The notes under the pieces are model-generated. The model was not told the origin of the DNA, searched no databases, and was given only the letters and a program-made list of their open reading frames with translations. The translations under genes and the position numbers were made by a program. Shown piece by piece: positions 26,245 to 36,705 of a stretch of DNA of 64,000 nt. The DNA comes from Paraburkholderia xenovorans LB400 (lineage in GTDB: Bacteria; Pseudomonadota; Gammaproteobacteria; Burkholderiales; Burkholderiaceae): positions 1,922,001-1,986,000 of the forward strand of contig NC_007951.1 in NCBI RefSeq assembly GCF_000013645.1, written 5' to 3'. How positions within the stretch are numbered: the first letter of the stretch is position 1; each line of letters opens with the position of its first letter.

Positions 26245-26715
26245 TTACGCGACGCTGGCCGTTGTTGCCGCCGGGTAGTCCGCATGATCCTTCCAGGATG
26301 CGGGCTCGGACGAATTGAAAATGAACTCGATGGTTAGGCCGTTCGGGTCCATGACGAATACCTGGTGTTCGCGCAGGTCGGGCACAGTGCGGGCCCGGTA
26401 TCCCATGCCCAGATCGCGCAGCCGCAACTCGAAGGAAGGGAGGTCGGTGCAGCGGAATGCAATGTGGTCGACGACGCCGGACCCCGTGCTTCCTACGGCA
26501 TCGCGTTCTCCGAGATAACGGTCGAGACCGGGCTGGCCGCCGGCAGCAATGGCGAGGTGGAGAACCGGTCGCTCTGCTTTGTAAAGCCAGCGTCCGTCGA
26601 AAGGAAACGACGGACGCCAGCCGACATGAAGCCCCGCCACTTGTTCGAAGAAGGCGGTGGTCTCGGCGAGGAGCTGGGTGCGCAGGGTGAAGTGGTCGAG
26701 GTGTTGGATAGTCAT
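26245..26715 (-). CDS. VOC-family (glyoxalase/dioxygenase-fold) protein
   Basis: This 156-residue protein has two beta-alpha-beta-beta-beta modules. Metal ligands look present at H7-H8 (LDHFTL), H85 area (VVDHIAF) and E131 area (GLTIEFIF). Such single-domain VOC proteins can be lyases, isomerases or dioxygenases. It is the first gene of the IclR-linked minus-strand operon, and a 15-bp palindrome sits only 8 bases before its ATG, where a Shine-Dalgarno would be expected. Confidence 0.85.
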   Translation of the reverse strand: MTIQHLDHFTLRTQLLAETTAFFEQVAGLHVGWRPSFPFDGRWLYKAERPVLHLAIAAGGQPGLDRYLGERDAVGSTGSGVVDHIAFRCTDLPSFELRLRDLGMGYRARTVPDLREHQVFVMDPNGLTIEFIFNSSEPASWKDHADYPAATTASVA

Positions 26716-26722
26716 GATGGTA

Positions 26723-26737
26723 TTGATTAATAATCAA
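26723..26737. promoter_or_regulatory. 15-bp palindrome, candidate IclR operator
   Basis: TTGATTA, one central A and TAATCAA form a perfect palindrome directly upstream of the VOC gene; a further TTGATT follows at 26743. Palindromes of about 15 bp are typical IclR targets, and an IclR gene closes this operon. Its position would block initiation. Confidence 0.55.
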
Positions 26738-27078
26738 CGATGTTGATTTTATAGATCGATGTCGTCGGCTTGGAAAGAGGGGTTAACCCGTGAGCCGTCA
26801 GCGCCATCCTGGCGAATGGGCAGTTGGGCCGTGGTCGTCGTGGAACCAGCCTCGCGACGTAGATCCGACGGCAACGTCATGGAATCGTATTTGCCGTGGT
26901 GCCGGATATTGCGGGCGGCGAGATCGCGCGCTTCCCGATGCGCGGGGAGTGTTTGGTGGTTGCGCGCGTTGCGCGTGTGGGTCTGGGCGCTGCAACGCCT
27001 GTGACATGCGAATCGCTGGCGGCGGGTGTGCTGCGGCCTCGAATGGCGCGGATCTGGGCCGCGCCGCTGCGTTCAGCG
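26738..27078. other. intergenic region, no confident gene
   Basis: These 340 GC-rich bases have open frames on both strands but no recognisable motif or ribosome site. They separate the VOC operon promoter from the AsnC remnant and may be decayed coding sequence. Confidence 0.4.
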
Positions 27079-27476
27079 CTAGTCCGTCGCAAGGTCGTCC
27101 GGATCGGTCAGCGTTAGCTCCGACGCCGGCAGTAGCAGCGCTGTCTTGTAGCGCACTTGCTTCAGCGCGAAGCTCGATCGGATATTCGACGCGCCGGGAA
27201 TCTTCGTCAGGTGTTCGAGGATGAAGCGTTCGAGCGTCTGCATGTCCGGCTTCACGACGCGCCGCAAATAGTCAGCGTCGCCCGTCATCAGATAGCATTC
27301 CATCACCTCCGGGCGTTCCGAGATCGCCTGTTCGAAGCGTTGCAGGGCTTCTTCGACCTGCTTTTCGAGGCCACCTGAATGAACACGTTGATCCGAAGGC
27401 CGAGCGGTTCCGGGTTCAGCAGCGTGACCTGCTGCTTGATCAGGCCCAGCTTTTCTAGCGTACGTAGGCGCCTGCC
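27079..27476 (-). pseudogene. Lrp/AsnC regulator, truncated and frameshifted
   Basis: The minus strand encodes [20 protein letters not shown] and INVFIQVA, then, one frame away, [16 protein letters not shown] through the ligand-binding domain to a stop at 27079. One base appears deleted near 27370 (GTGGCCTCG where GTGGCNCTCG is expected). The first 45 or so residues, including most of the helix-turn-helix, are absent, because the gene is joined to an MFS fragment at about 27476-27485. Confidence 0.75.
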
Positions 27477-27484
27477 TCGCAGGG

Positions 27485-27617
27485 CTCGGATACTCGCTCG
27501 TCTTTCCGTCGTTTGCTGTCGAAGCGATGCGGCGGGCTTCCGGAGAAAACCGGGGGCTTGCCATAGGCGCCTATCTCGCGTGCTTCGACCTCGGGCTTGC
27601 TGTCGGCGGTCCGGGGG
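27485..27617 (+). pseudogene. MFS transporter fragment, left of IS110
   Basis: The frame reads [20 protein letters not shown] and [21 protein letters not shown], an internal part of an MFS transporter of the YfcJ/YhhS type. It continues in frame at 31958 if the IS110 element is removed. The 5' end is lost at the junction with the AsnC remnant. Confidence 0.7.
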
Positions 27618-27635
27618 GTGCCCCTATGTGGTTCG

Positions 27636-28178
27636 TCAAGCGTTAGGGGCGGATTTCGGTTGATAGAAGGCGCCGTCGCGGAGCATCGCGAACAGCACGT
27701 CGCAGCGTCGTCTGGCAAGAGCAATGAGCGCCTGATTGTGGCGCTTGCCCTGCTGGACCTTGCGAGCGTAGTAGTCCCTTGAGACCGGGTCCCGCAACGC
27801 GGCAAAGGCAGAGAGGAAGAGCGCTCTCTTGAGCACCTTGTTGCCCCGCCTGGATGGATGTTCGCCCCGGATGGACGAACCCGAGCGTCGTGTGACCGGG
27901 GCGAGGCCGGCATAGGCGGCAAGATGGGCGGCTGAAGCAAAGGCTTTGTGAGCGACTTCAGTGAGGAGTCTGGCGGCGGTCCTGACGCCGACTCCCGGCA
28001 TGCTGGTCAGGACCGGCCAAAGAGGGTGTGCGTGCACTAGGCGTTCAACTTCGCTGGCAACCTCGTCGCGTTGTTTGCGCAAAGACGCGAGTTGTTGGGC
28101 CAGACGCGGCATGACGATGGTTGCTGCCTGCGTACCGGGTACGATCACAGCCTGTTCGCTGAGCGCCTGAACGATTTC
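27636..28178 (-). pseudogene. IS110 transposase, C-terminal part
   Basis: This part holds the transposase_20 domain: LTSMPGVGVRTAARLLTEV, FASAAHLAAYAGLAPVTRRS and GNKVLKRALFLSAFAALRDP, with the conserved serine in the SGSSIRG region, ending at a TGA at 27636. It continues the N-terminal part at 31062-31730 after removal of IS21 plus one copy of the duplicated GAAATC (minus strand). Confidence 0.85.
28173..28178. repeat. target-site duplication of IS21, left copy
   Basis: GATTTC here is repeated at 31062-31067 on the other side of the IS21 element. On the coding strand both read GAAATC, and keeping one copy restores the transposase frame (ATEIVQALSEQ). Confidence 0.8.
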
Positions 28179-28496
28179 TGTGGCGCGACAATCTGGATGA
28201 GAGACGCGCGACAATCAAGTTGAGAATGTCGCGGCAGGAATGATGATGCCGATGTTGATTGACGCTGGCAAGCGTTTGTTGATTGACGCGCGGTGTTGAT
28301 TGACGCGGGCGAGCGGGTGTCGCGCGACAATCAAGCTGAAGCCTTCCGTCGTTGAGGATTGCTGTGTAATGTGTGACGCCGCAGGTATTCTGGCTGCGCG
28401 ACAATCAGGATGAGAATGGGGTGGCGTGGAAGGTGATGGGTTGATTGACGCCGGCTAGCTTTACCTGCGAGCCGCGCGTCAATCAGGATGAGACAG
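28179..28496. repeat. IS21 left-end repeat array
   Basis: Five direct copies of a motif close to GCGCGACAATCAGGATGAGA lie between the end and istB, interleaved with inverted TTGATTGACGC units at 28254-28302 and 28441. These are likely transposase-binding repeats. No gene is present in this stretch. Confidence 0.7.
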
Positions 28497-28500
28497 CGGG

Positions 28501-30878
<2,378 letters not shown>

Positions 30879-30959
30879 CTACATGGAAGAGCTGTTCATA
30901 CCCGATTTACCGCGACCACCGACAAGGCACCCCGGCAGCGGGGCGGACTCCTCGGCGCG

Positions 30960-31008
30960 GCGTTGCGGCAGCGGTTCCGGGCTACGCCCTCCACCGCTGC
31001 CGCAACGC
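30960..31008. repeat. 16-bp perfect inverted repeat upstream of istA
   Basis: GCGTTGCGGCAGCGGT at 30960-30975 and ACCGCTGCCGCAACGC at 30993-31008 form a perfect 16-bp stem with a 17-base loop, between the IS right end and istA. It would shield istA from outside transcription or sequester its leader. Confidence 0.75.
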
Positions 31009-31061
31009 CAGTACTCTCATCCAGATTGACGCGCTGCTCTCATCTTGTTTGACGCGCGGCA

Positions 31062-31730
31062 GATTTCGGTAGCAAGGCTTTTGCCCATGCGAGGTGCAAG
31101 TTTGGTGAGGCGGTTGGCGAGTGTTTTCTCGCTGGTCGCGGCAAGCTCGGCGGGCGACGGGTACCGCTCAAGCAGATCGAGCACGGCCGGGTGGTCGAGG
31201 CGCGGCCCCAGAACCCGTTCCAGCGCGGGATGAATCTGGGTAAGCAGGCCGCGAATGCGGTTGCTGGTCTGCGTGATCTGTGCGGCGAGATCGTCGTCGA
31301 AGCCGCACAGCATGGTGAGTTCGGCGAGTGGTTCGTCAGCCAGTCGAAGTGACCGCAGCGTATGCGGCATTGAGCGAGCGGCTTCAGCAATGATGGCGGC
31401 ATCGCGGGCATCGGTCTTGGCTTCACCAGCGTGCAGGTCAGCGATGCGGCGCATAGCCAGACCCGGTAGATATGCGACCAGAACACCTTCATCACGGGCG
31501 ACTGCCACGGGCAACGCGCCGATGGTGGCGGGCTGATCGACGACGAACAGGAGTTGGCCGTGCGTCTTGAGTTCGGTGATGAGGGCGCGCAGCTTGGCCT
31601 CATCGTTGGGCAGCGCCTTGTTGTAAAGGCGCTTTCCGGTCCGATCGAGGGCGACGGCGTGATGATGGCCTTTGCCGACATCGACGCCGACGAATACATC
31701 GACAGAGCTATGTTGTTGGTTTTCTTGCAT
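31062..31730 (-). pseudogene. IS110 transposase, N-terminal part
   Basis: From the ATG at 31730 (MQENQQHSSVDVFVGVDVGK) the DEDD RuvC-like domain is clear: first D in VGVDVGK, E/D residues in VVDQPATIGA and GEAKTDARDAAIIAE. It reads into the IS21 end after ATEI. With the C-terminal part it would make a roughly 400-residue IS110 transposase of normal length. Confidence 0.87.
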
Positions 31731-31957
31731 CGAAGGCTTTGCAGGTTGAACGGTTTGGCCTGCAACATCGGTGGCAAGTCTCGGCATCCACGTTACGGAC
31801 GGCCTCAAGATATCCTGGCCGAGCCCCTATTAGCGATCACCAGCCACCCACCAGGCCCGGTGACAACACCCCCCGGATCATGACTGCGACTGGGGGCGGG
31901 AATCATGCCGGGCCTGGCTGGCCAAATCCTCCATTATCGAGGAGTGAAGATAGTAAC
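31731..31957 (-). ncRNA. candidate bridge-RNA region of the IS110 element
   Basis: IS110 elements carry a structured guide (bridge) RNA in the non-coding end ahead of the transposase. Here that end shows a perfect 10-bp inverted repeat, CCAGGCCCGG at 31851-31860 and CCGGGCCTGG at 31908-31917, enclosing an inner pairing of C and G runs. A second stem lies next to the start codon (TTGCAGG at 31739-31745 with CCTGCAA at 31759-31765). Boundaries and function are inferred from family knowledge. Confidence 0.5.
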
Positions 31958-32090
31958 GGGGGCCGGTATCATCGCGCGGTTCTACGGGATCCCCGGTGCG
32001 TTCATGGCTGCCGCTGGCGCAGCGCTTGTGTCGCTGTTGCTGCTTTGTGTGGACTGGGTGTTATTGCATCGGCCTTTGCCTGCGCGCTAG
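31958..32090 (+). pseudogene. MFS transporter C-terminus, right of IS110
   Basis: The frame reads AGIIARFYGIPGAFMAAAGA, ALVSLLLLCVDWVLL and HRPLPAR then TAG, the last helix of the MFS transporter whose upstream part is at 27485-27617. It is separated from it by the IS110/IS21 nest. Confidence 0.7.
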
Positions 32091-32289
32091 GGACAGGAAT
32101 CTGGCGCGACTGACATGTCACTTGTAGAGATCACGCAACGAACGCCTGTCGGGACGCTGCAGGCAAACGGATATCGCGGCGAAGTCGAGATGGCGTTGCC
32201 GTCGCGCTTATTGTGGAGGAGCGCATAGAGGAAGGGCGCTGATCAAGGTGTTCAAGGCCCCTTCCGTTCGCATGATCCCCGCATATGCG

Positions 32290-32901
32290 TCAGCTTTTTC
32301 TGCGCGTGCGCGTCTTTGCGGGCGGGCGGGTGGGAGCGTGTGCCATGTCCGGTTCGTGAAGTGCGAGCGATATCAGACTCCAGATCATTTGCCGCAGCTC
32401 TGCACTGTCTTCTGCAACCAGTTTGAAGCCCCGCATCGCGCTTGCCAGGAGATGGGCCGTCTCATCGGATGGCAGGCGCTGACGTGCGGTTCCATGCTCT
32501 GCATCGAGGATCGACGCCAGTAGCGATTCGAACCGGCGATATGCGGCCTTGTGCGCTTCCTTGGCCAGTACGGGCGCTGCGTCGGCAATTTCCTGAGCTT
32601 CCGGGGATGTCCGGTTTGCGTCGAAGTTCCGGATTGTCCAGACCTCGAAAGCGTGAAGCAGGCGTGCCTCGGTGGCCGCGCGTGCGTTCAGGCCGACCCC
32701 GATCTCCTCGATAAGACGCACGCTCTGATGGTCGATGGCGTCGTTGAAAATCTGCTCCTTGCTCTGGAAATAAAGGTACAACCCCGGGCGCGAGACACCG
32801 GCGGCTTCGGCGATGTCGTTCATCGAGGTGCGCCTATAGCCGTGCCTCGCGAAGACTTCGAGTGCACGGTCGAGTATCAAGTTGCGTTTCTGATTGTCCA
32901 T
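32290..32901 (-). CDS. TetR-family repressor
   Basis: This 203-residue protein (start at MDNQKRN; an in-frame ATG at 32937 is less likely) has the TetR helix-turn-helix at about 10-55 (ILDRALEVFARHGYRRTSMN, then GVSRPGLYLYFQSKE) and an all-helical ligand domain. The C-terminus is basic. It is divergent from an SDR gene 140 bases away, with GATTAGAC repeats between them, so it probably represses itself and the SDR. Confidence 0.9.
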   Translation of the reverse strand: MDNQKRNLILDRALEVFARHGYRRTSMNDIAEAAGVSRPGLYLYFQSKEQIFNDAIDHQSVRLIEEIGVGLNARAATEARLLHAFEVWTIRNFDANRTSPEAQEIADAAPVLAKEAHKAAYRRFESLLASILDAEHGTARQRLPSDETAHLLASAMRGFKLVAEDSAELRQMIWSLISLALHEPDMAHAPTRPPAKTRTRRKS

Positions 32902-32909
32902 GCCTGGAT

Positions 32910-32978
32910 GATTAGACAGTTTTGGTATGTTCGTCAATTACGTGTATGATTAGACTTAATTTGTATATGTGTCTAATC
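32910..32978. promoter_or_regulatory. GATTAGAC operator sites between TetR and SDR
   Basis: GATTAGAC occurs at 32910-32917 and 32948-32955, and its reverse complement GTCTAATC at 32971-32978. The last two make an 8-bp dyad with a 15-base spacer. They lie in the divergent promoter region and are the likely TetR sites. Confidence 0.6.
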
Positions 32979-33041
32979 TGCGAGGCGTGCCATATTGGTA
33001 CGGTCTGTACATGCAGGGCGTTGAGCATGTGGAGAATGGAA

Positions 33042-33987
33042 ATGCAGCAGCCCATGAATTCAGTTTGGGGTGAACGAACCACGGCGCAGGAAGTTGCTCG
33101 AGGACCTGAGCGGCAAGACCATCCTTATCACGGGTGGTCACTCGGGGATCGGGCTTAGATCCACGCGGGTGCTCGCTGCGGCGGGTGCCCGAATCATCGT
33201 CGGTGCGCGCGACATAGCCAAGGCGCGTACCGCCCTGGCCGGCACCAGGGCGTTGAGTTGCTGGGCCTGGATCTGTCCGATCCGGCTTCCATCACCCGTT
33301 TTTCGACGCAGGTGCTGAAGGTTCATGAAAAGATCGATGTCTTGATGAATAACGCCGGCATCATGGCGCTGCCGAAGCTGATCAAGGACAGTCGGGGGTA
33401 CGAGTTGCAGTTTTCGACCAATCACCTTGGACATTTCCAGCTCACGGCGCTGTTATGGGACGCACTGAAAAAGCCGGCGGTGCGCGCGTGGTGACGCTCT
33501 CCTCGTACGGTCATCGTTATTCGCCTGTGGACTTCGACGATCCGAATTTCGGTTCAAGGCGCTACGACAAATGGAAGGCCTATGGCCAGTCCAAGACGGC
33601 CAACGCGCCTTTCTCAGTGGAGCTGGGCAGGCTCGGGCAGCCATTCGGCATTCGCGCCTTTCCGTGCATCCGGGCCGGACTCCGTCGACAGCCCTCAAGC
33701 GCTCACTGACGTTCAAGGAGTTGCTGGCCATGCCCTTGCTGTTGTTCAGCAAGGTCTATGTCAAGAACATCCAGGAGGGGGCTGCGACTCAGGTGTGGGC
33801 AGCGTTGAGCAGTCAGCTCGACGGCAAGGACGGTGTTTATTGCGCAGGTTGCGATATCTCGCCTGCAGTTACGCCGGACAGTCCGTTAGCCAATACCGTG
33901 CGCGATTATGCGGTTGATCCGGATCTTGCAAGAAAGCTTTGGGTGTTGAGCGAAAAGCTGGTGGGCTTCGCGTGGCCGCACGAGTAG
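33042..33987 (+). pseudogene. SDR oxidoreductase with multiple frameshifts
   Basis: From MQQPMNSVWGERTTAQEV the product can be followed only by changing frame near 33092 (one extra T), 33250, 33480 and 33680, through TILITGGHSGIGL, MNNAGIMALPKL, YELQFSTNHLGHFQ, YGQSKTANA and YCAGCDISP to a stop at 33987. It is a paralogue of the intact SDR at 34416 (GGHSGIGLE, NNAGIMATPL, YCADCDISP). It is decayed unless the sequence carries errors. Confidence 0.8.
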
Positions 33988-34379
33988 CGAGATGCGGACG
34001 GGGGCCCGCGACTTACGCGGGCCTCGTGGTAGTGCTGTGTGTGTACCGTACACGTGCTGTGTCGGCACCCAGGGCGGCGCGGCTGTATTGACGGCTGGAC
34101 TTGATCATTATGTCGCGCACGCACGGCACCGCTGTGGCGGGCATTCCGAGAAGCGGTCTGCGACTCGCTGGTACAGGCTGTTGTGCGCCTGCATCGCTTC
34201 GGCTTGAAATTTTCCGACGTTGGACGAGGAACGGAGGTGCGGCTCGAATCCATGAGCCCGCACGGGCTGTTCGCCAGCCATTGAGTCGTGGTGCGCCATT
34301 GCCGCCCTGCCCGCACGGATTGTGTTCAACATTCACGACATCACCAAAAAGCTTTGCTTTCATTCCGAAAAAGATATAC
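33988..34379. other. intergenic region between the two SDR paralogues
   Basis: These 392 bases hold no convincing gene on either strand. The final 60 bases become AT-rich and lead into a dyad and the ribosome site of the next SDR, so the promoter is probably here. Confidence 0.45.
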
Positions 34380-34402
34380 AAATAGACGAAAAATGTCTAT
34401 TT
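34380..34402. promoter_or_regulatory. TAGAC dyad before the second SDR
   Basis: AAATAGAC, 7 bases and GTCTATTT form a perfect 8-bp dyad ending just before the AAAAGGAG ribosome site. It shares the TAGAC/GTCTA core with the TetR-region sites at 32910-32978, suggesting the same repressor. Confidence 0.55.
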
Positions 34403-34415
34403 TAAAAGGAGATTT

Positions 34416-35378
34416 ATGACCACCCAACAGCAACCCCTTATTTCCGGTTTCGGCGTCGAGACACAGCCAGAAGAGGTAATGGCCGGAATCGACCTTCATG
34501 GAAAGGTCGCCATTGTCACTGGGGGCCACTCGGGCATCGGACTGGAAACAACTAAAGCCCTTGTGAAGGCGGGCGCAAAAGTTGTTGTAGGGGCACGCGG
34601 CGTGGACAAGGCCATGGAATCGCTGGCTGGCCTCGAAAATGTCGATGTCGTGGAACTGAACCTCGCTGACCCGGACTCGGTGGACAATTTCGCGACCAGT
34701 TATCTGCGCACGCACAACAGCTGCGATATTCTCGTCAACAATGCGGGTATCATGGCAACCCCGCTCACGCGCGATAGTCGTGGCTACGAGCTGCAGTTCG
34801 CAACCAACCATCTGGGACACTTTCAGCTAACGGTGCAGCTATGGGATGCGCTTGCCGTGGCCGGGAGTGCCCGCGTGGTGGCGCTGTCGTCGCTTGGCCA
34901 TCGATTTTCGGCAATCAACTTTGATGACCTGAACTACCTTACCCGTCCGTATGATCCGTGGCGCGCTTATGGCCAATCCAAGACGGCCAACGCGTTGTTC
35001 GCAGTGCATCTCGACAGATTGGGGAAGGGGGCCGGAATTCGGGGTTTTGCCGTGCACCCCGGGAGAATCCCGACGACCAATCTCAGTCGTCACATGACGG
35101 ACGAGGAGAAAAAGGCTGCGACTCAGGCTGTACAGGTGGGACCCGACTATGTACCGTCCCCCCTTAAGAGTATCGCCCAAGGCGCCTCGACCAGTCTTTG
35201 GGCGGCGACCAGCGCACAGCTTTCTGGTAAGGGCGGCGTATATTGCGCGGATTGTGACATCTCCCCGATTGTTGCTGACGATAGTCCCGATGTGCGTGGC
35301 GTGCGCCGTTGGGCGATTGATCCTGATCAGGCAGTGCGCCTTTGGGACGTTTCGCTTGATCTCGTCGCACGTCGATGA
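34416..35378 (+). CDS. SDR oxidoreductase, retinol-dehydrogenase-like
   Basis: This 320-residue SDR has the cofactor motif TGGHSGIG (about 38-45), NNAGIMA, the catalytic serine in VVALSSLGHR and YGQSKTANA as the YxxxK motif. The length and the late FDDLNYLTRPYDPW segment resemble the RDH/WWOX group. The dyad at 34380 and the broken paralogue upstream link it to the TetR gene. The substrate is unknown. Confidence 0.9.
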   Translation: MTTQQQPLISGFGVETQPEEVMAGIDLHGKVAIVTGGHSGIGLETTKALVKAGAKVVVGARGVDKAMESLAGLENVDVVELNLADPDSVDNFATSYLRTHNSCDILVNNAGIMATPLTRDSRGYELQFATNHLGHFQLTVQLWDALAVAGSARVVALSSLGHRFSAINFDDLNYLTRPYDPWRAYGQSKTANALFAVHLDRLGKGAGIRGFAVHPGRIPTTNLSRHMTDEEKKAATQAVQVGPDYVPSPLKSIAQGASTSLWAATSAQLSGKGGVYCADCDISPIVADDSPDVRGVRRWAIDPDQAVRLWDVSLDLVARR

Positions 35379-35655
35379 AGCGAATGCAGCATCAGACAGA
35401 GCCATCTGGAAACGTGGATGTCAACGAGGCGTTGATTATGATGGTTCCTGCTGGCATCACGGTGCTTGAAGTAATGGGGGCGTGCAGCCTGGATGATCTG
35501 ATATAGGCGTGGTCTGGATGGGGGGACGGTCCGGGGCATAGCAGCAGATGCAAAGGGCCAGGTTTGAGTCATGCCCCGGCGGCTCGCGACCTGGCTGTCC
35601 CGGCGCTTCGTCGGGGCCGCTGGCAGCCGGACCCTTGTGATCGCTGTTCTGGCTT

Positions 35656-36567
35656 TTACCTGGCGGTGAGCGCGGCGACGAAATCGATGAATGCTCGGGT
35701 CTTGGCCGGGAGATGGTGACGAGATGGATAGAGCGCATAGAGCGGAAATCTGTCGTCCCGCCAGTCGGGAAACAGCTCGACCAGTTTGCCGCTGGCAATC
35801 ATCGCTTCCACGCCGATTTCCATGACCTGGGCGATGCCATAGCCTGCGAGACACGCACTGTGCATGGTGCCGACGTCGTTCAGCGTCAGGCGCCCGTTCG
35901 TCTGTATCTGGATCTTCTTCCGCTTCTGATGAAATTCCCAGACGAACGGCCGTCCGGTTTCCGGATTCAGGAATTCGATGCAGACGTGCGAGCCACTCTC
36001 CAACTCCCTGGGCTGAGCCGGGCGACCATGTCTGCGCAGGTAGGCCGGCGCCGCGACGGTCAGGATGCGCGTATCCAGCAGCTTGCGCGCGACCAGGCTC
36101 GAATTGCGCGGCTCGCCGAAGCGGACAGCCAGATCGAAGCCGTCGGACACCATGTCGCCCAGATGATCTCGCGTCATCAGGTCCACGTGTATCGCGGGAT
36201 ACTGGTCCAGAAACGCCTCGAGGTGTGGGCCGAGAATGAGCCGTGAAAAGAACGGATCGACGTTCACACGCAGGTGGCCGCGTACCGTTGCTCTATCCCC
36301 GGCAGCCATCGCTTCGGCTTCTTCCAGTCCGGCCAGTAGCGGTGCGATCTGTTCATAGAAACGGCGCCCTTCGTCGGTCAGCTTGACTACCCGCGTCGTA
36401 CGGTCGAACAGCCGGATACCGAGCCGGGCTTCCAGCCGGGCGACGGACCGGCTCACGCCCGATTGGGACATATCCAGCTGTCTGCCCGCTTCCGCGAAAC
36501 TGCCCGACCTGACGATTGCCGCGAATACCCCCATGCCGTTCAGGTGACGTTCATCGAATCTGTTCAT
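35656..36567 (-). CDS. LysR-family regulator
   Basis: This 303-residue protein (from MNRFDERHLNGMGVF) has the LysR helix-turn-helix (IVRSGSFAEAGRQLDMSQSG) and substrate-binding domain (HLRVNVDPFFSRLILGPHL, DGFDLAVRFGEPRNSSLVAR). It belongs to the subgroup often found divergent from SDR or NmrA genes. The start at 36567 leaves the dyad at 36597 in the 138-base divergent promoter shared with the NmrA gene. Confidence 0.92.
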   Translation of the reverse strand: MNRFDERHLNGMGVFAAIVRSGSFAEAGRQLDMSQSGVSRSVARLEARLGIRLFDRTTRVVKLTDEGRRFYEQIAPLLAGLEEAEAMAAGDRATVRGHLRVNVDPFFSRLILGPHLEAFLDQYPAIHVDLMTRDHLGDMVSDGFDLAVRFGEPRNSSLVARKLLDTRILTVAAPAYLRRHGRPAQPRELESGSHVCIEFLNPETGRPFVWEFHQKRKKIQIQTNGRLTLNDVGTMHSACLAGYGIAQVMEIGVEAMIASGKLVELFPDWRDDRFPLYALYPSRHHLPAKTRAFIDFVAALTAR

Positions 36568-36570
36568 GGC

Positions 36571-36609
36571 AATCTCTATCAATCTCTATAAGTGACTTTA
36601 TGGCATAAA
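36571..36609. promoter_or_regulatory. direct repeat and dyad in the LysR/NmrA promoter
   Basis: AATCTCTATC and AATCTCTATA lie in tandem at 36571-36590, followed by TTTATG-G-CATAAA at 36597-36609, a perfect 6-bp palindrome. Such arrays are typical of LysR recognition and activation sites. Confidence 0.45.
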
Positions 36610-36705
36610 TCATATTCCATTCATGTCATTGAGGGTTGGCCTGCAGCCTGCCAGAATCTGTCGCAAACCTTCATCGAAGGTGAATTCTGGAAAGGAGCTT
36701 CGATC

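Noticed and set aside
26759..27224. Plus-strand frames between the VOC operon and the AsnC remnant
   Set aside because: No motif or ribosome site; composition resembles non-coding GC-rich DNA.
28254..28302. TTGATTGACGC repeats that first looked like a CRISPR-type array
   Set aside because: The units are short, unevenly spaced and lie in the IS21 end, so they are transposase-binding repeats.
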